Source of the DNA: Paenibacillus sinopodophylli
GTDB lineage: Bacteria; Bacillota; Bacilli; Paenibacillales; Paenibacillaceae
Direction: 5' to 3'
NCBI RefSeq assembly: GCF_005930355.1
Contig: NZ_VDBO01000008.1
Coordinates: forward strand, 108,387-172,386
Length of the DNA stretch: 64,000 bases
Shown here: piece after piece, positions 1 to 9,354 of the stretch
How the letters are laid out: the number at the start of each line of letters is the position of its first letter
How positions within the stretch are numbered: the first letter of the stretch is position 1
Made by a program: the position numbers and the translations under genes
The notes under the pieces: model-generated
Told to the model about the DNA's origin: nothing
Database searches by the model: none
The model's input: only the letters and a program-made list of their open reading frames with translations

Positions 1-135
1 CTGGATTTGAATACAGATGATAGACTCTTCTCAACATAATACCAACAAAACCTATTTGAATTATTGAGTATTGAAAAGCAATTGAGTAAAACAGATGAGA
101 GCTGTAGTTACTATTAAACGAGGGGCGGAGAAAGT

Positions 136-1530
136 ATGGGAGAGCAACGTAAACTAAGATTGGGTGCCGTATTGCATGGAGCTGGAGGCAATTTTGCTGG
201 CTGGAGACATCCAGATGCTGTGGCAGACGCAAGTGTGAACTTTGCATTTTATAAACAGCAGGCCATTAAAGCAGAGGAAGGAAAGTTCGATTTTCTATTT
301 ATTGCAGATGGGCTGTTTATTAATGAGAAATCCAATCCACATTTCTTGAATCGTTTCGAGCCGATTACGATTTTGTCAGCGCTTGGTGCAGTAACTTCGA
401 ATATTGGCCTGGTAGGTACTTTGTCTACCTCGTACAGTGAGCCTTTTACAGTATCTAGACAGTTTTCGTCCCTTGACCATATTAGCGGAGGGCGCGCAGG
501 ATGGAATGTCGTTACTTCCCCGCTGGAAGGTACTGCACTCAACTACGGCCTCACGCTTAAGGAACATCCGGATCACAGCAAGCGTTACCGCATTGCAGCG
601 GAATACTTGAAGGTGGCACGCGGCCTGTGGGATTCGTGGGAGGATGGCGCATTTGTCCGCAACAAGGAAACAGGTCAGTTTTTTGATAAAAGCAAGCTGC
701 ATGAGTTGAATCACGAGGGGGAATTTTTCTCCGTTAAAGGTCCGCTCAATATCGGAAGGTCAAGACAGGGTCAGCCAGTCGTATTCCAAGCAGGTTCCTC
801 CGAAAGCGGTCGGAATTTAGCTGGTGCATCGGCAGACGCCGTGTTTACTAATCACGGTACATTAGAAGAGGCTAAAGCCTTCTATCAGGATGTGAAACGG
901 AGAGCGACAGAGTATGGCCGCTCGCCTGATGAAATTCTGATTTTCCCAGGCATCGGCGTAATTGTCGGTGAAACGGAGGAAGAAGCTGAGCGCAAATACC
1001 AAGAGGTTGCGAACTTAATCAGCGTTGAGAACGCGCTCGATAATCTAGGTCGTTTTTTCGAGCATCATGACTTCAAACAATATCCGCTAGATGCACCGTT
1101 CCCGGAGCTTGGTGAGCTGGGCAAAAACAGCTTCCAAAGTACAACGGACAAAATTAAGCGCGAAGCACTGGAGGAGGGCTTAACACTGCGTCAAGTTGCA
1201 CTTCGTTCGGCGACACCGCGAACACCTTTCATCGGAACACCGGAGAAGGTAGCTGATCTTATTCAAGAGTGGTTCGAGCAGGGAGCGATCGACGGATTCA
1301 TCGTCGGAGCGGGCGTACCGACCGGCCTGGATGAGTTCGTTGAGCATGTTATTCCCGTTCTGCAACAGCGTGGCTTGTTCCGCCTTGCGTATGAATCAGA
1401 TACATTGCGCGGCAATTTAGGACTGCCAATTCCTGTGAACCGTTATGCCGAGCAGTCTGGCAAGCAAGAAGAATCAGAGGAACAATTCGCCTTGGAGGCT
1501 GCGGCAGCGCAGGCTAATCGATCCGTATAA
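136..1530 (+). CDS. LLM-class FMN-dependent monooxygenase (NtaA/SnaA/DszA type)
   Basis: A 464-residue protein of the bacterial luciferase-like superfamily. The N-terminal part has the features of the NtaA/SnaA/DszA/DmoA branch: an early GAVLHGAG stretch, a DFLFIADGLF strand, the GRAGWNVVTS motif near residue 118 and a later VVFQAGSSESGR segment that in this family contributes to FMN binding. Such enzymes use reduced flavin supplied by a separate reductase to oxygenate small organic substrates such as sulfonates, sulfones or aminopolycarboxylates. The start follows a GGCGGAGAAAG ribosome site. It is the first gene of a run with a peptide/nickel-type ABC importer 30 bases downstream, so it probably acts in the cytoplasm on the imported compound. 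The substrate cannot be read from sequence. No flavin reductase gene is seen in the window. Confidence 0.88.
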   Translation: MGEQRKLRLGAVLHGAGGNFAGWRHPDAVADASVNFAFYKQQAIKAEEGKFDFLFIADGLFINEKSNPHFLNRFEPITILSALGAVTSNIGLVGTLSTSYSEPFTVSRQFSSLDHISGGRAGWNVVTSPLEGTALNYGLTLKEHPDHSKRYRIAAEYLKVARGLWDSWEDGAFVRNKETGQFFDKSKLHELNHEGEFFSVKGPLNIGRSRQGQPVVFQAGSSESGRNLAGASADAVFTNHGTLEEAKAFYQDVKRRATEYGRSPDEILIFPGIGVIVGETEEEAERKYQEVANLISVENALDNLGRFFEHHDFKQYPLDAPFPELGELGKNSFQSTTDKIKREALEEGLTLRQVALRSATPRTPFIGTPEKVADLIQEWFEQGAIDGFIVGAGVPTGLDEFVEHVIPVLQQRGLFRLAYESDTLRGNLGLPIPVNRYAEQSGKQEESEEQFALEAAAAQANRSV

Positions 1531-1560
1531 CCTAACTAGAATGAATGGGGAGAACTCGAA

Positions 1561-3231
1561 ATGTTAAGAAAAAAATCAGGCTGGAAATCCATTCTTGCTC
1601 TAACAGTTGTATTTGCACTCGTGCTTAGTGGGTGCGCAAGTACGGAGAAATCGGGAAATAGTAATAACGCTGCTGAGCCGTCGCCTAGTGCAGACGCGGC
1701 TGTAACGGCTGCGCCGCTCACAGGCGGAGAACTTTCTTATGCACTCGCTACCTCGCCAGATACGCTTGATCCACATCGCAGCGGCTTGGCTGTAGCTGTC
1801 CGTGCGATTCGTACGATCCATGACAACTTAGTGGCGCAGCTTCCGGACGGGACGATCGCCCCATGGCTCGCTACAGAATGGGAAATATCAGAGGATGGCA
1901 AGAGCTATACATTCAAGCTGCGGCAGGATGTTAAGTTTCACGATGGCACACCGTTCAATGCTGAGGCTGTGAAGTTCAACTATGATCGGATTCTTAACCC
2001 GGAGACGAAGGCTGCTAATTCAGCTGCCTTGATTCGGCCTTATAAATCATCCGAGGTTATTGATGAATATACGGTTAAGCTGAATCTAGAAACACCGTCC
2101 AATGCTTTTCTCGGCAATCTAAGCCAAGCGCTTGTCAGCATCGTATCGCCGACAGCTGCGCAGAAATATGGCGATCAGTTGGGCAAGAATCCAGTAGGAA
2201 CCGGTCCCTTCAAATTTGTAAGCTGGGAAGAAAATTCACAGATTACCGTTGAGCGAAACGCTGATTACAACTGGGCTCCTCCGCTCGTAGAGAACCAAAA
2301 AGCGCCATACCTGGATAAAGTCATTTTCAAGATTGCGCCCGAGGAAGCTACGCGAATCGGCAGCGTACAGAGCGGCCAGGTGCTTGCTGGTGAAACGATT
2401 CCTCCACAGAACATTCTAGCTCTGGAGAAGGACGAGAAGCTTCAGTTGTTCAAAGCGAATACACAAGGCTTGCCGTACACCTTATTCATTAACCAAAACA
2501 AAGCGCCTTGGAATGAATTGAAAGCAAGGCAGGCACTGCAAGCAGCTATTGATGTTGATGCGATTGTTAAAACCTTGTACTTAGGTACATATGACCGCGC
2601 ATGGTCGCCGCTTACCCCTGGAACCTTCGGTTACGACAAGTCGCTTGAGGGCGGAGTGAAGCCTGATTTGGATAAAGCGAATGCACTCCTAGAGGAGCTT
2701 GGCTATGTGAAGGGCGCAGATGGCATACGTGTTAAGGATGGCAAGAAGCTGACTCTGCACTATGTAGACGGCTCGCCGAACCGTGAGAAAAGAAATGACA
2801 TCGCAGCAATCATCCAGCAGCAACTGAAGCAAATTGGTGTTGCAGTAGAGGTGGAAATTACGAAGGATGTTCGCTCGATCGTATTCGAGAGTGCCAATTA
2901 TGATATCTATGGCAACAGCCAGGTAAACTCCGATCCGGAGGCACTGCGTTCCTTCTACCATTCAGGAGCAGCGAGCGTGGGAGGGAAACAGAATCTTCCA
3001 GCTTACAAAAACGCTGAAGTCGACAGTTGGATTGACCAAGGCTTGGTTGAGAAGGATACCGCTAAGCGGCAGGAGCTTTATGCGAATGTACAGAAGGCGA
3101 TCATTGAGCAGGCCGTTATCATTCCAATTTATGTATTCCCTTATACAATCGCGGCTTCTAAGACGGTGCAGGGTATCAAATTCGATTCGCTTGCGTACCC
3201 GTTGTTTAATGACACGTTCATCCAGAAATAA
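1561..3231 (+). CDS. ABC transporter substrate-binding lipoprotein, peptide/nickel (SBP family 5) type
   Basis: A 556-residue extracytoplasmic binding protein. A lipoprotein signal is clear: basic start, hydrophobic stretch and lipobox LSGC with the acylated Cys at residue 25, then a Ser/Asn/Ala-rich linker. The mature part has the family-5 hallmarks: SPDTLDPHRSG near the start, then LATEWEISEDGKSYTFKLR, then the DVKFHDGTPFNAEAV motif, and NPVGTGPFKF further on. Length fits the family. It lies 30 bases after the monooxygenase and ahead of two permeases and a fused ATPase, so it should be the receptor of that importer. Ligand unknown; the neighbouring monooxygenase suggests a small organic, perhaps sulfur-containing, compound rather than a peptide (inference). 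Confidence 0.93.
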   Translation: MLRKKSGWKSILALTVVFALVLSGCASTEKSGNSNNAAEPSPSADAAVTAAPLTGGELSYALATSPDTLDPHRSGLAVAVRAIRTIHDNLVAQLPDGTIAPWLATEWEISEDGKSYTFKLRQDVKFHDGTPFNAEAVKFNYDRILNPETKAANSAALIRPYKSSEVIDEYTVKLNLETPSNAFLGNLSQALVSIVSPTAAQKYGDQLGKNPVGTGPFKFVSWEENSQITVERNADYNWAPPLVENQKAPYLDKVIFKIAPEEATRIGSVQSGQVLAGETIPPQNILALEKDEKLQLFKANTQGLPYTLFINQNKAPWNELKARQALQAAIDVDAIVKTLYLGTYDRAWSPLTPGTFGYDKSLEGGVKPDLDKANALLEELGYVKGADGIRVKDGKKLTLHYVDGSPNREKRNDIAAIIQQQLKQIGVAVEVEITKDVRSIVFESANYDIYGNSQVNSDPEALRSFYHSGAASVGGKQNLPAYKNAEVDSWIDQGLVEKDTAKRQELYANVQKAIIEQAVIIPIYVFPYTIAASKTVQGIKFDSLAYPLFNDTFIQK

Positions 3232-3289
3232 GCTGCTTCTCCATAACGCGGCTTTGCTCTAACTGCAATTAACGTTCAGGAGGCCAGTG

Positions 3290-4216
3290 ATGCTAAAGAC
3301 GGTTATTATTCGGTTGTTCACCTCATTATTGGTCATTCTCGGCTCACTCGTACTCGTATTTGTCATTGTGTATCTATTGCCGGGTGATCCAGTGCTGTCC
3401 ATGGTAGATCCGAGTACAGTTTCTCCTGAGGTGCTGGCCAGTCTGCGGGCGCAGCTTGGCGTGGACCGACCGCTTTATGAACAGTTCGCATCCTATGCTT
3501 GGAAGGTGCTGCATGGCGATTTCGGACAATCGATTCTGAACGACGAGCCGGTGCTTCCCAAAATCATTGCGCATTTGCCGGCTACGCTCGCCTTGACAGC
3601 TGCAAGCTGCTTCATTGCCGCCGTTGTTGGAATATGGCTTGGGGTATTGTCTGCCATTCACAAGGATCGCTGGATTGATATTACGGCAAGGATTGTTGGG
3701 TTATTCGGAATATCAATGCCTACGTTCTGGTCAGGTATTCTCCTCATTCTTATTTTCTCCATCACGCTGGACTGGTTTCCTGCGATGGGCTCAGATGGCT
3801 GGAAGACGCTCGTTCTTCCAGCAGTGGGCCTTGGTATTGTCGGGGCGGGCTTTGTTGTCAGACTTGTTCGCAACAGCATGCTGGAGGTTATTAATGAACC
3901 GTTCATCGTAACACTGCGCGCCAAGGGAATAGCGGAGAAGCTGGTCATGTATCGTCATGCCCTTCGCAATGCGCTTATACCAGCTTTGACGATGATTGGT
4001 GTGCTGAGCGGTGAGTTGCTTGCAGGCACGGTTGTGATCGAGACGGTATTCTCACGCCAAGGCATTGGCAGAGTCATTTCGGATGCGCTAATGGCCAAGG
4101 ACTTGCCTGTCGTACAGGGGGTCGTCTTTTTCTCGGCAATCATGTACGTCTTGATTAACTTAATTGTGGATCTCTCTTATCGGGTCATTGACCCGAGGGT
4201 GAGGCGTTCACAATAG
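3290..4216 (+). CDS. ABC transporter permease, DppB/NikB type
   Basis: A 308-residue inner-membrane permease with six predicted hydrophobic segments, beginning with a long N-terminal one. The family features are the LPGDPV motif near residue 28, LGVDRPLYEQ at the first extracytoplasmic loop and the cytoplasmic EAA-type loop around TLRAKGIAEKLVMYRHALRN, which contacts the ATPase. The first possible start is a GTG at 3287, but the AGGAGG at 3278-3283 is better spaced from the ATG at 3290, which is chosen here. It forms a heterodimeric channel with the next gene product. Confidence 0.92.
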   Translation: MLKTVIIRLFTSLLVILGSLVLVFVIVYLLPGDPVLSMVDPSTVSPEVLASLRAQLGVDRPLYEQFASYAWKVLHGDFGQSILNDEPVLPKIIAHLPATLALTAASCFIAAVVGIWLGVLSAIHKDRWIDITARIVGLFGISMPTFWSGILLILIFSITLDWFPAMGSDGWKTLVLPAVGLGIVGAGFVVRLVRNSMLEVINEPFIVTLRAKGIAEKLVMYRHALRNALIPALTMIGVLSGELLAGTVVIETVFSRQGIGRVISDALMAKDLPVVQGVVFFSAIMYVLINLIVDLSYRVIDPRVRRSQ

Positions 4217-4231
4217 CAAAGGTGGGACAGA

Positions 4232-5125
4232 ATGAAGGAGACCGCGCTTGCCAAATTGACTTGGCCCCGGGTAAGGGCTTCAAGGCGCCTTGCAACTAGA
4301 AGGGCTAAGCTTAATGTATCGAGTCTACTCATATATGCTGCAGGATTTATCATTGTTTTTATCGTGCTAAGTGCATTGTTCCCGGGGCAAATTGCCCCCT
4401 ATTCCCCAACAGAGATGGTCATGACCGACATTATGCTGCCGCCAAGCCTTACGCATTTGTTCGGTACTGATTATTACGGCCGCGATGTATTCAGCGTGGT
4501 TGTCTATGGCAGTCGTGATTCGTTGTTAATCGGTTTGGCCTCTGTGCTTGCTGGTGGATTGCTTGGTGCTTCTATCGGTGCTCTCTCGGGCTTCCTAGGC
4601 GGTATATTCGATACAATTATCATGGGGTTTATTGAGGTGCTGATGACGATCCCAGGCATTCTATTCGCACTGGCCATCGCAGCAGCGATGGGACCAAGCC
4701 TATTCAACGTAGTGCTTGCCGTTGCCTTGTCTTCAGTTCCTGGTTATGCCCGAGTATTCCGTGGTCAAATTATTAGTGTCAAAGGGCGGTCGTTTATAAC
4801 GGCGGCACGCTCAGTAGGCGCAGGCAATTTGCGTATTTTCTTCCGGCATGTTCTACCGAATGCATGGTCACCGCTGCTTGTTATGGCGACGATTGGCTTA
4901 GGCACCTCGATATTAGTAGGTTCTGGGCTTAGCTTTCTCGGACTCGGCGTCATCAAGGAAATTCCCGATTGGGGCACGCTCCTGTCACAAGGAAGAGGCT
5001 ATTTGACTGTGGCGTGGTGGATGTCTACCTTCCCAGGTCTTGCGATTACACTTCTCGTGCTGTCTGTCAATTTGCTGGGCGACAAGCTTAGGGATCATAT
5101 CGATCCTAAGAAGAGCAGAGTATAA
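4232..5125 (+). CDS. ABC transporter permease, DppC/OppC type
   Basis: A 297-residue permease. The cytoplasmic N-terminus is basic, followed by a membrane segment and an APYSPTEM extracellular stretch with HLFGTDYYGRDVFS, the standard DppC/OppC signature. The EAA loop reads TAARSVGAGNLRIFFRHVLP and the C-terminal part carries SFLGLGVIKEIPDWGTLL. The gene starts 15 bases after the partner permease stop with a GGTGGGA ribosome site. It is the second half of the membrane channel in this import operon. Confidence 0.92.
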   Translation: MKETALAKLTWPRVRASRRLATRRAKLNVSSLLIYAAGFIIVFIVLSALFPGQIAPYSPTEMVMTDIMLPPSLTHLFGTDYYGRDVFSVVVYGSRDSLLIGLASVLAGGLLGASIGALSGFLGGIFDTIIMGFIEVLMTIPGILFALAIAAAMGPSLFNVVLAVALSSVPGYARVFRGQIISVKGRSFITAARSVGAGNLRIFFRHVLPNAWSPLLVMATIGLGTSILVGSGLSFLGLGVIKEIPDWGTLLSQGRGYLTVAWWMSTFPGLAITLLVLSVNLLGDKLRDHIDPKKSRV

Positions 5126-5141
5126 GGAGGAGGCATTCACT

Positions 5142-7172
5142 ATGAAAGCATTGCTTGAAATCGAGCATCTTACCGTCAAGTTCGCCACTCCGAAAGGCTG
5201 GCTTACTGCTATCTCCGACGTTTCCCTGAGTATGAAGTCAGGTGAGACTGTATGTCTTGTTGGCGAGTCTGGCAGCGGCAAAACGATTACCTCCAAATCA
5301 GTCATGCGGTTGATTGACTATGAGAATGGTGTAATCGCAGGTGGAGAGATGAGGCTGGATGGCGTTAATTTAGTATCCTCGCCGCAAAGCAGCATGCGTA
5401 CGCTGCGCGGTAAAAAAATGGCGATGATCTTTCAGGAGCCGATGTCGGCCTTTGATCCCGTCTTCACGATCGGCAGCCAAATCATCGAAGTAATGATCGG
5501 TCACAAAGTAAGCAGCCGAGAGAAGGCACGCGAGCGTGCTATTCATCTGCTTTCCCGAGTAGGCATTCCCGAGCCGGAGCTTCGGATGAAACAATACCCA
5601 GGCGAGCTGTCCGGGGGTATGCTGCAGCGGGCGATGATTGCGATGGCCCTTGCATGCGGACCTGAGCTGCTCATTGCCGATGAACCGACAACTGCTTTGG
5701 ATATGACGATACAAGCACAGATTCTGCAGCTCTTGCAGGAATTGAAGTCCGAATTTAATATGGCGATTCTGCTTATCACTCATGATATGGGCATTGCAGC
5801 AGAAATGGCCGATCGCATTGTCGTTATGTATGCGGGTCAGGTAGTGGAGCAAGCAACGGCGGTACAGCTGTTCGAGCTTCCGCATCATCCCTACACGCAG
5901 GGTCTGCTTCGTTCCGTGACTTCGCTCGACAGTGATCGGGGCAGCAGATTATATTCCATCGAAGGAAGCATTCCCAGCTTGTTCGAGTTGCCCGAGGGCT
6001 GCCGCTTCCATCCACGCTGTGCCTATGCCACGGATCAATGCGCGAAGGAAAGTCCGCCACTGCTGGACATTAATGATCGTCAGGTTGCATGCTGGCATGC
6101 GGAAAGTCTTGCTGAGAATGGAGCGTTCGAGTCCATTAAGCAAACCAGTGGGATCGATATAACGGAGAAAACAGAATCATTCGTTCGCGAGAAGGAGTCT
6201 GGGGCTCTACCCAATTTGTTCGAGATTGAAGGACTTCGCAAATATTACCCGCTTGGGAAAAGCTTATTTTCTCGGCAAAATTCCGTCATTCGTGCAGTGG
6301 ATGATGTTTCCTTCCAGATTCGAAAAGGGGAAACCTTCGGCCTTGTTGGCGAATCTGGCAGCGGCAAGTCTACGCTTGGGCGCGTCATTATGCAGCTTGA
6401 GAAGGCGACCGCAGGCAGCGTTCGATTCGCTGGGAAGACACTGACAGGCATTCACACATCAGAGCTGCATGAAGCGCGCAAGGATATGCAGATGATCTTC
6501 CAGGATCCTTACGGCTCGATGAACCCGCGCTGGCGTGCTCACGAAATCATTGCAGAACCGCTTGCGATTCATACGTCGCTAAGCACAGCTGAGAAGAAAG
6601 AGCGAATCGCCGAGCTGCTGAATATTGTTGGACTTAATCCCTCGTTGCAGGATCGGTATCCACATGAGTTTTCCGGGGGGCAGCGGCAGCGGATCGGTAT
6701 CGCTAGGGCTATTGCCTTGAACCCGTCCTTCGTGCTTGCTGATGAAGCGGTGTCGGCGCTTGACGTTTCCGTACAGGCGCAGATCGTGAATTTAATGCAG
6801 GATCTGCAGCAGAATCTGGGGCTCACTTATTTATTTATTGCCCATGGTCTTCACGTCGTCAGACATATATCGAACCGAATCGGCGTGATGTACTTGGGGC
6901 AGCTTGTGGAAATCGCGGGTAGCGAGGAGCTTTTCGTGCGCCCTGCGCATCATTATACGAAAGCGCTCATCGCGTCGATTCCATGGCCAGATCCCAGTCG
7001 TAAGCGGGAGCTGCAAGCGATAAGCGGTGAGATTCCGTCGCCTGCACGGCCTCCTTCAGGCTGCCGCTTTCATACACGCTGCCCAGCGGCGACATCCTTA
7101 TGCAAGAGTGAGCCGCCCGCTCTAACACAAATCGATCACGAACATTGGGTTGCCTGTCATTTTCCTGCTTAA
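5142..7172 (+). CDS. ABC transporter ATP-binding protein, two fused DppD- and DppF-like ATPase domains
   Basis: A 676-residue protein with two complete ABC domains in one chain, as in GsiA-type ATPases. Domain 1 has Walker A GESGSGKT (residues 41-48), signature LSGGM, Walker B LLIADEPTTALD and switch His in LLITHDMG, followed by an oligopeptide-type Cys-rich tail (GCRFHPRCAYATDQC). Domain 2 has Walker A GESGSGKS near residue 403, signature FSGGQ, Walker B VLADEAVSALD and switch motif FIAHGLHVV, then a second Cys-rich tail. In domain 2 the usual DEP is DEA and the usual AHD is AHG; the catalytic Glu and His remain. The start at 5142 is set by AAGGAGGAGG at 5124-5133; an in-frame upstream extension overlaps the permease gene and is not used. 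It energises the importer encoded just upstream. Confidence 0.93.
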   Translation: MKALLEIEHLTVKFATPKGWLTAISDVSLSMKSGETVCLVGESGSGKTITSKSVMRLIDYENGVIAGGEMRLDGVNLVSSPQSSMRTLRGKKMAMIFQEPMSAFDPVFTIGSQIIEVMIGHKVSSREKARERAIHLLSRVGIPEPELRMKQYPGELSGGMLQRAMIAMALACGPELLIADEPTTALDMTIQAQILQLLQELKSEFNMAILLITHDMGIAAEMADRIVVMYAGQVVEQATAVQLFELPHHPYTQGLLRSVTSLDSDRGSRLYSIEGSIPSLFELPEGCRFHPRCAYATDQCAKESPPLLDINDRQVACWHAESLAENGAFESIKQTSGIDITEKTESFVREKESGALPNLFEIEGLRKYYPLGKSLFSRQNSVIRAVDDVSFQIRKGETFGLVGESGSGKSTLGRVIMQLEKATAGSVRFAGKTLTGIHTSELHEARKDMQMIFQDPYGSMNPRWRAHEIIAEPLAIHTSLSTAEKKERIAELLNIVGLNPSLQDRYPHEFSGGQRQRIGIARAIALNPSFVLADEAVSALDVSVQAQIVNLMQDLQQNLGLTYLFIAHGLHVVRHISNRIGVMYLGQLVEIAGSEELFVRPAHHYTKALIASIPWPDPSRKRELQAISGEIPSPARPPSGCRFHTRCPAATSLCKSEPPALTQIDHEHWVACHFPA

Positions 7173-7175
7173 ACG

Positions 7176-7208
7176 CCGAGAGCTCCGTTAGGGGCTGCTC
7201 GGTTTTTT
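7176..7208 (+). terminator. rho-independent terminator after the monooxygenase/ABC operon
   Basis: CCGAGAGCTCC and GGGGCTGCTCGG form a GC-rich stem with a GTTA loop and one bulged base, followed by TTTTTT. It lies four bases after the stop of the fused ATPase gene and separates that operon from the STM4015-type cluster. Confidence 0.82.
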
Positions 7209-7244
7209 GGCATTCATCAGAAGTCAGATGTGACTATGGGACCA

Positions 7245-7257
7245 TTGACGTGGTCAA
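7245..7257. promoter_or_regulatory. candidate operator: TTGAC-N3-GTCAA inverted repeat
   Basis: A perfect 5-bp inverted repeat spaced by three bases sits 50 bases upstream of the five-gene cluster. Its left arm could also serve as a -35 hexamer (TTGACG), but no good -10 is visible 16-18 bases downstream. It could bind a dimeric repressor; which one is unknown, and chance occurrence is possible. Confidence 0.3.
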
Positions 7258-7306
7258 AAATGACATGTTACGCTACCTTCATATGGTAACAATTGGAGGG
7301 ATATAC

Positions 7307-8146
7307 TTGATTGAAATTCGCTTATCAGTAGGGTATGACGAGTATGAAGAAGGGGCGAGAATGTCCAGCTTAATCGAAAAGCTTGCATCGAGCCCGGATG
7401 GTCAGCAGCTGTCCATCCTAACGATCGGCGATTGGGGTCAGGCGTATGAGAATTCTCCGGACAGCTTTATTGAAACATTAATCAGCCACAAGGATTCATT
7501 TCCTAATCTAACGAAACTATTTATTGGCGACATGGGTTTTGAAGAGTGCGAGGTATCGTGGATTAACCAAACGAATCTGTCACCGCTGCTTGCTGCTTTC
7601 CCGAATCTGAAGTCGTTGACGGTCAAGGGCAGCCAAGACCTCAGTCTGCAGCCGCTCGCTCATGAGAAGCTCGAGGAGCTCGTTATCATATGCGGCGGAC
7701 TCCCGAAGTCTGTGCTTGAAGAAATCATAAGCGCAAAGCTCCCTGAGCTGCGGAAGCTTGAATTATATTTGGGAGTCGATAATTACGGATTTGACGGAGG
7801 CATTGAAGATGTTCTTCCGCTGCTAAAGGGCGATCTATTTCCGAAGCTCAAGTACTTGGGACTGAAAGACAGTGAAATTCAAGATGAGGTCGCCATTGCT
7901 GCTGCCTCAGCGCCGGTGCTGGACCAATTGGATACGCTTGATCTGTCTTATGGAACGTTGACAGATGAGGGTGGAGAAGCATTGCTTGCGAGCGAGCGGA
8001 TCAAGAAGCTGAAGCATCTCGATCTGAGCTATCATTATATGTCAGACGAGCTTGTGCTTCGGTTTCAGCAATCGGGCTTGCCCGTGGACGTCAAGGACCA
8101 GCAGGAATCCGATGATGAATGGCGCTATCCATTCCTTACGGAATAA
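7307..8146 (+). CDS. STM4015 family leucine-rich-repeat protein
   Basis: A 279-residue soluble protein with repeating leucine-rich segments such as FPNLTKLFIGDM, FPNLKSLTVKGS, LPELRKLELYLG, FPKLKYLGLKD and KKLKHLDLSYHYM, which should form an LRR solenoid. Order and content match the family named after Salmonella STM4015, always met beside STM4014-STM4011 homologues. No enzyme motif is seen; a scaffold or substrate-recognition role is an inference. The start chosen is TTG at 7307, six bases after GGAGGG (7295-7300); upstream in-frame ATGs run back into the previous operon and its terminator. The stop codon overlaps the next start (TAATG), suggesting coupled translation. Confidence 0.78.
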   Translation: MIEIRLSVGYDEYEEGARMSSLIEKLASSPDGQQLSILTIGDWGQAYENSPDSFIETLISHKDSFPNLTKLFIGDMGFEECEVSWINQTNLSPLLAAFPNLKSLTVKGSQDLSLQPLAHEKLEELVIICGGLPKSVLEEIISAKLPELRKLELYLGVDNYGFDGGIEDVLPLLKGDLFPKLKYLGLKDSEIQDEVAIAAASAPVLDQLDTLDLSYGTLTDEGGEALLASERIKKLKHLDLSYHYMSDELVLRFQQSGLPVDVKDQQESDDEWRYPFLTE

Positions 8147-9354
8147 TGGGCGGCAGCGAACAGCCTTTTCTGCTTATCTGCAATCCGGAAAGTAAACGGA
8201 CGGCTTTGCTGCAGGCAGCGAGGCTGAAGCTGGGGCTTGCCCCAGCTTCCTTGCTGTCTTATGAGGAGCTGCTAAGCGGCAGAGCAACTATTGGTCATGC
8301 CCTGAGGAAGCTTGCGGGTAGAGGAGATACGATTGTCCGCCTTGATGCACCGGGCGAGAACTTGGTCGTGGAGCGGCAGTTGATCGCATGGGGAGCTCCT
8401 GATCGCGATGGTGACGATTCGCTCTGGCTAGGCGGCGCTTTGCCAAGCATCATTTCCCTTCAATCATCCGAGGCGCTCGAATTGCCTCATGAGCATGGCC
8501 GAATCTGGTATCCAGCGCAGTGGTATAGAGGTTATTGCCGATTTCTTGCGGACATGCAGCGTGAAATGAAGGCTTCAGGCATTCGCGCCTATTGGGTGAA
8601 CTCGCCGGGAAGCATTGCTAAGATGTTTGACAAAAGAACCTGCTGGAAGCTGCTTGAGCGTCATGGCCTCCGAATGCCAGCGCTTCCTGCACCAGCGGGT
8701 TCAATCAAAAGCTATGAAGAGCTGCAAGCAGCCATACAAACGAGCGGGATGAAACGTCTGTTTATTAAACTAGCCTGCGGCTCTGGAGCCGCGGGCGTTA
8801 TCGCTTACCAGACTAATCCGCGTACAGGAGCGGAGCTTGCAATTACTACGATTGGCTCGGAGCCGAGCAAGGCAGGCTTCAGCTTCTACAATGCCGGACA
8901 GATGAGACGTTACAGTGAGTCTGCGGACATTCGCCGAGTGATTGATTGGGTATGTCGTGAAGGTGCGCATATCGAGCGGTGGATCGAGAAGGAAAACTTC
9001 GAGAACAAATCATTTGATATACGCCAGCTCGTTGTGAATGGCAAGGCTTGTCATACAGTCGCTCGTTTGAGTCATACGCCGATAACGAATTTGCATCTGC
9101 GCAATGAACGCAGTATGAATATTGACCAACTGCTGCCTGCAGTAGTAAAGCAAGCGGTTATACAAACAGCTGAGAATGCCCTTCGAGCATTTCCTGGAAG
9201 CTCGACTGCGGGTGTGGATGTACTTGTTCGGCGCGGCAGCGGCGAGACCTATCCCATTGATATCAACCCGTTCGGTGATTTGCTGTATGGTGCTGAGTAT
9301 GAGGGGATGAACACCTACGAGTGGCAAATGCGCCAGCTTCTCAGAAAGGAATAG
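8146..9354 (+). CDS. STM4014 family protein (ATP-grasp-like)
   Basis: A 402-residue cytoplasmic protein. The central and C-terminal parts look like an ATP-grasp fold: KMFDKRTCWKLLERHGL as the entry helix, RLFIKLACGSGAAGVIAY as the ATP-binding strand-loop, and GVDVLV followed by PIDINPFGD near the end as the metal-binding region. ATP-grasp enzymes ligate a carboxylate to an amine or thiol through an acyl phosphate. The ATG at 8146 shares its A with the TAA of the preceding gene, and an in-frame upstream start at 8119 lies inside that gene. The family belongs to a conserved five-gene set of unknown chemistry; substrate unknown. Confidence 0.78.
   Translation: MGGSEQPFLLICNPESKRTALLQAARLKLGLAPASLLSYEELLSGRATIGHALRKLAGRGDTIVRLDAPGENLVVERQLIAWGAPDRDGDDSLWLGGALPSIISLQSSEALELPHEHGRIWYPAQWYRGYCRFLADMQREMKASGIRAYWVNSPGSIAKMFDKRTCWKLLERHGLRMPALPAPAGSIKSYEELQAAIQTSGMKRLFIKLACGSGAAGVIAYQTNPRTGAELAITTIGSEPSKAGFSFYNAGQMRRYSESADIRRVIDWVCREGAHIERWIEKENFENKSFDIRQLVVNGKACHTVARLSHTPITNLHLRNERSMNIDQLLPAVVKQAVIQTAENALRAFPGSSTAGVDVLVRRGSGETYPIDINPFGDLLYGAEYEGMNTYEWQMRQLLRKE

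Noticed and set aside
1..135. Possible riboswitch or leader element ahead of the monooxygenase gene.
   Set aside because: The visible 135 bases show no S-box-like or other known conserved core and no terminator; any longer leader lies outside the window.
5040..5141. In-frame upstream extension of the fused ATPase gene.
   Set aside because: It overlaps the DppC-type permease gene, and a strong ribosome site precedes the ATG at 5142, where the ABC domain begins.
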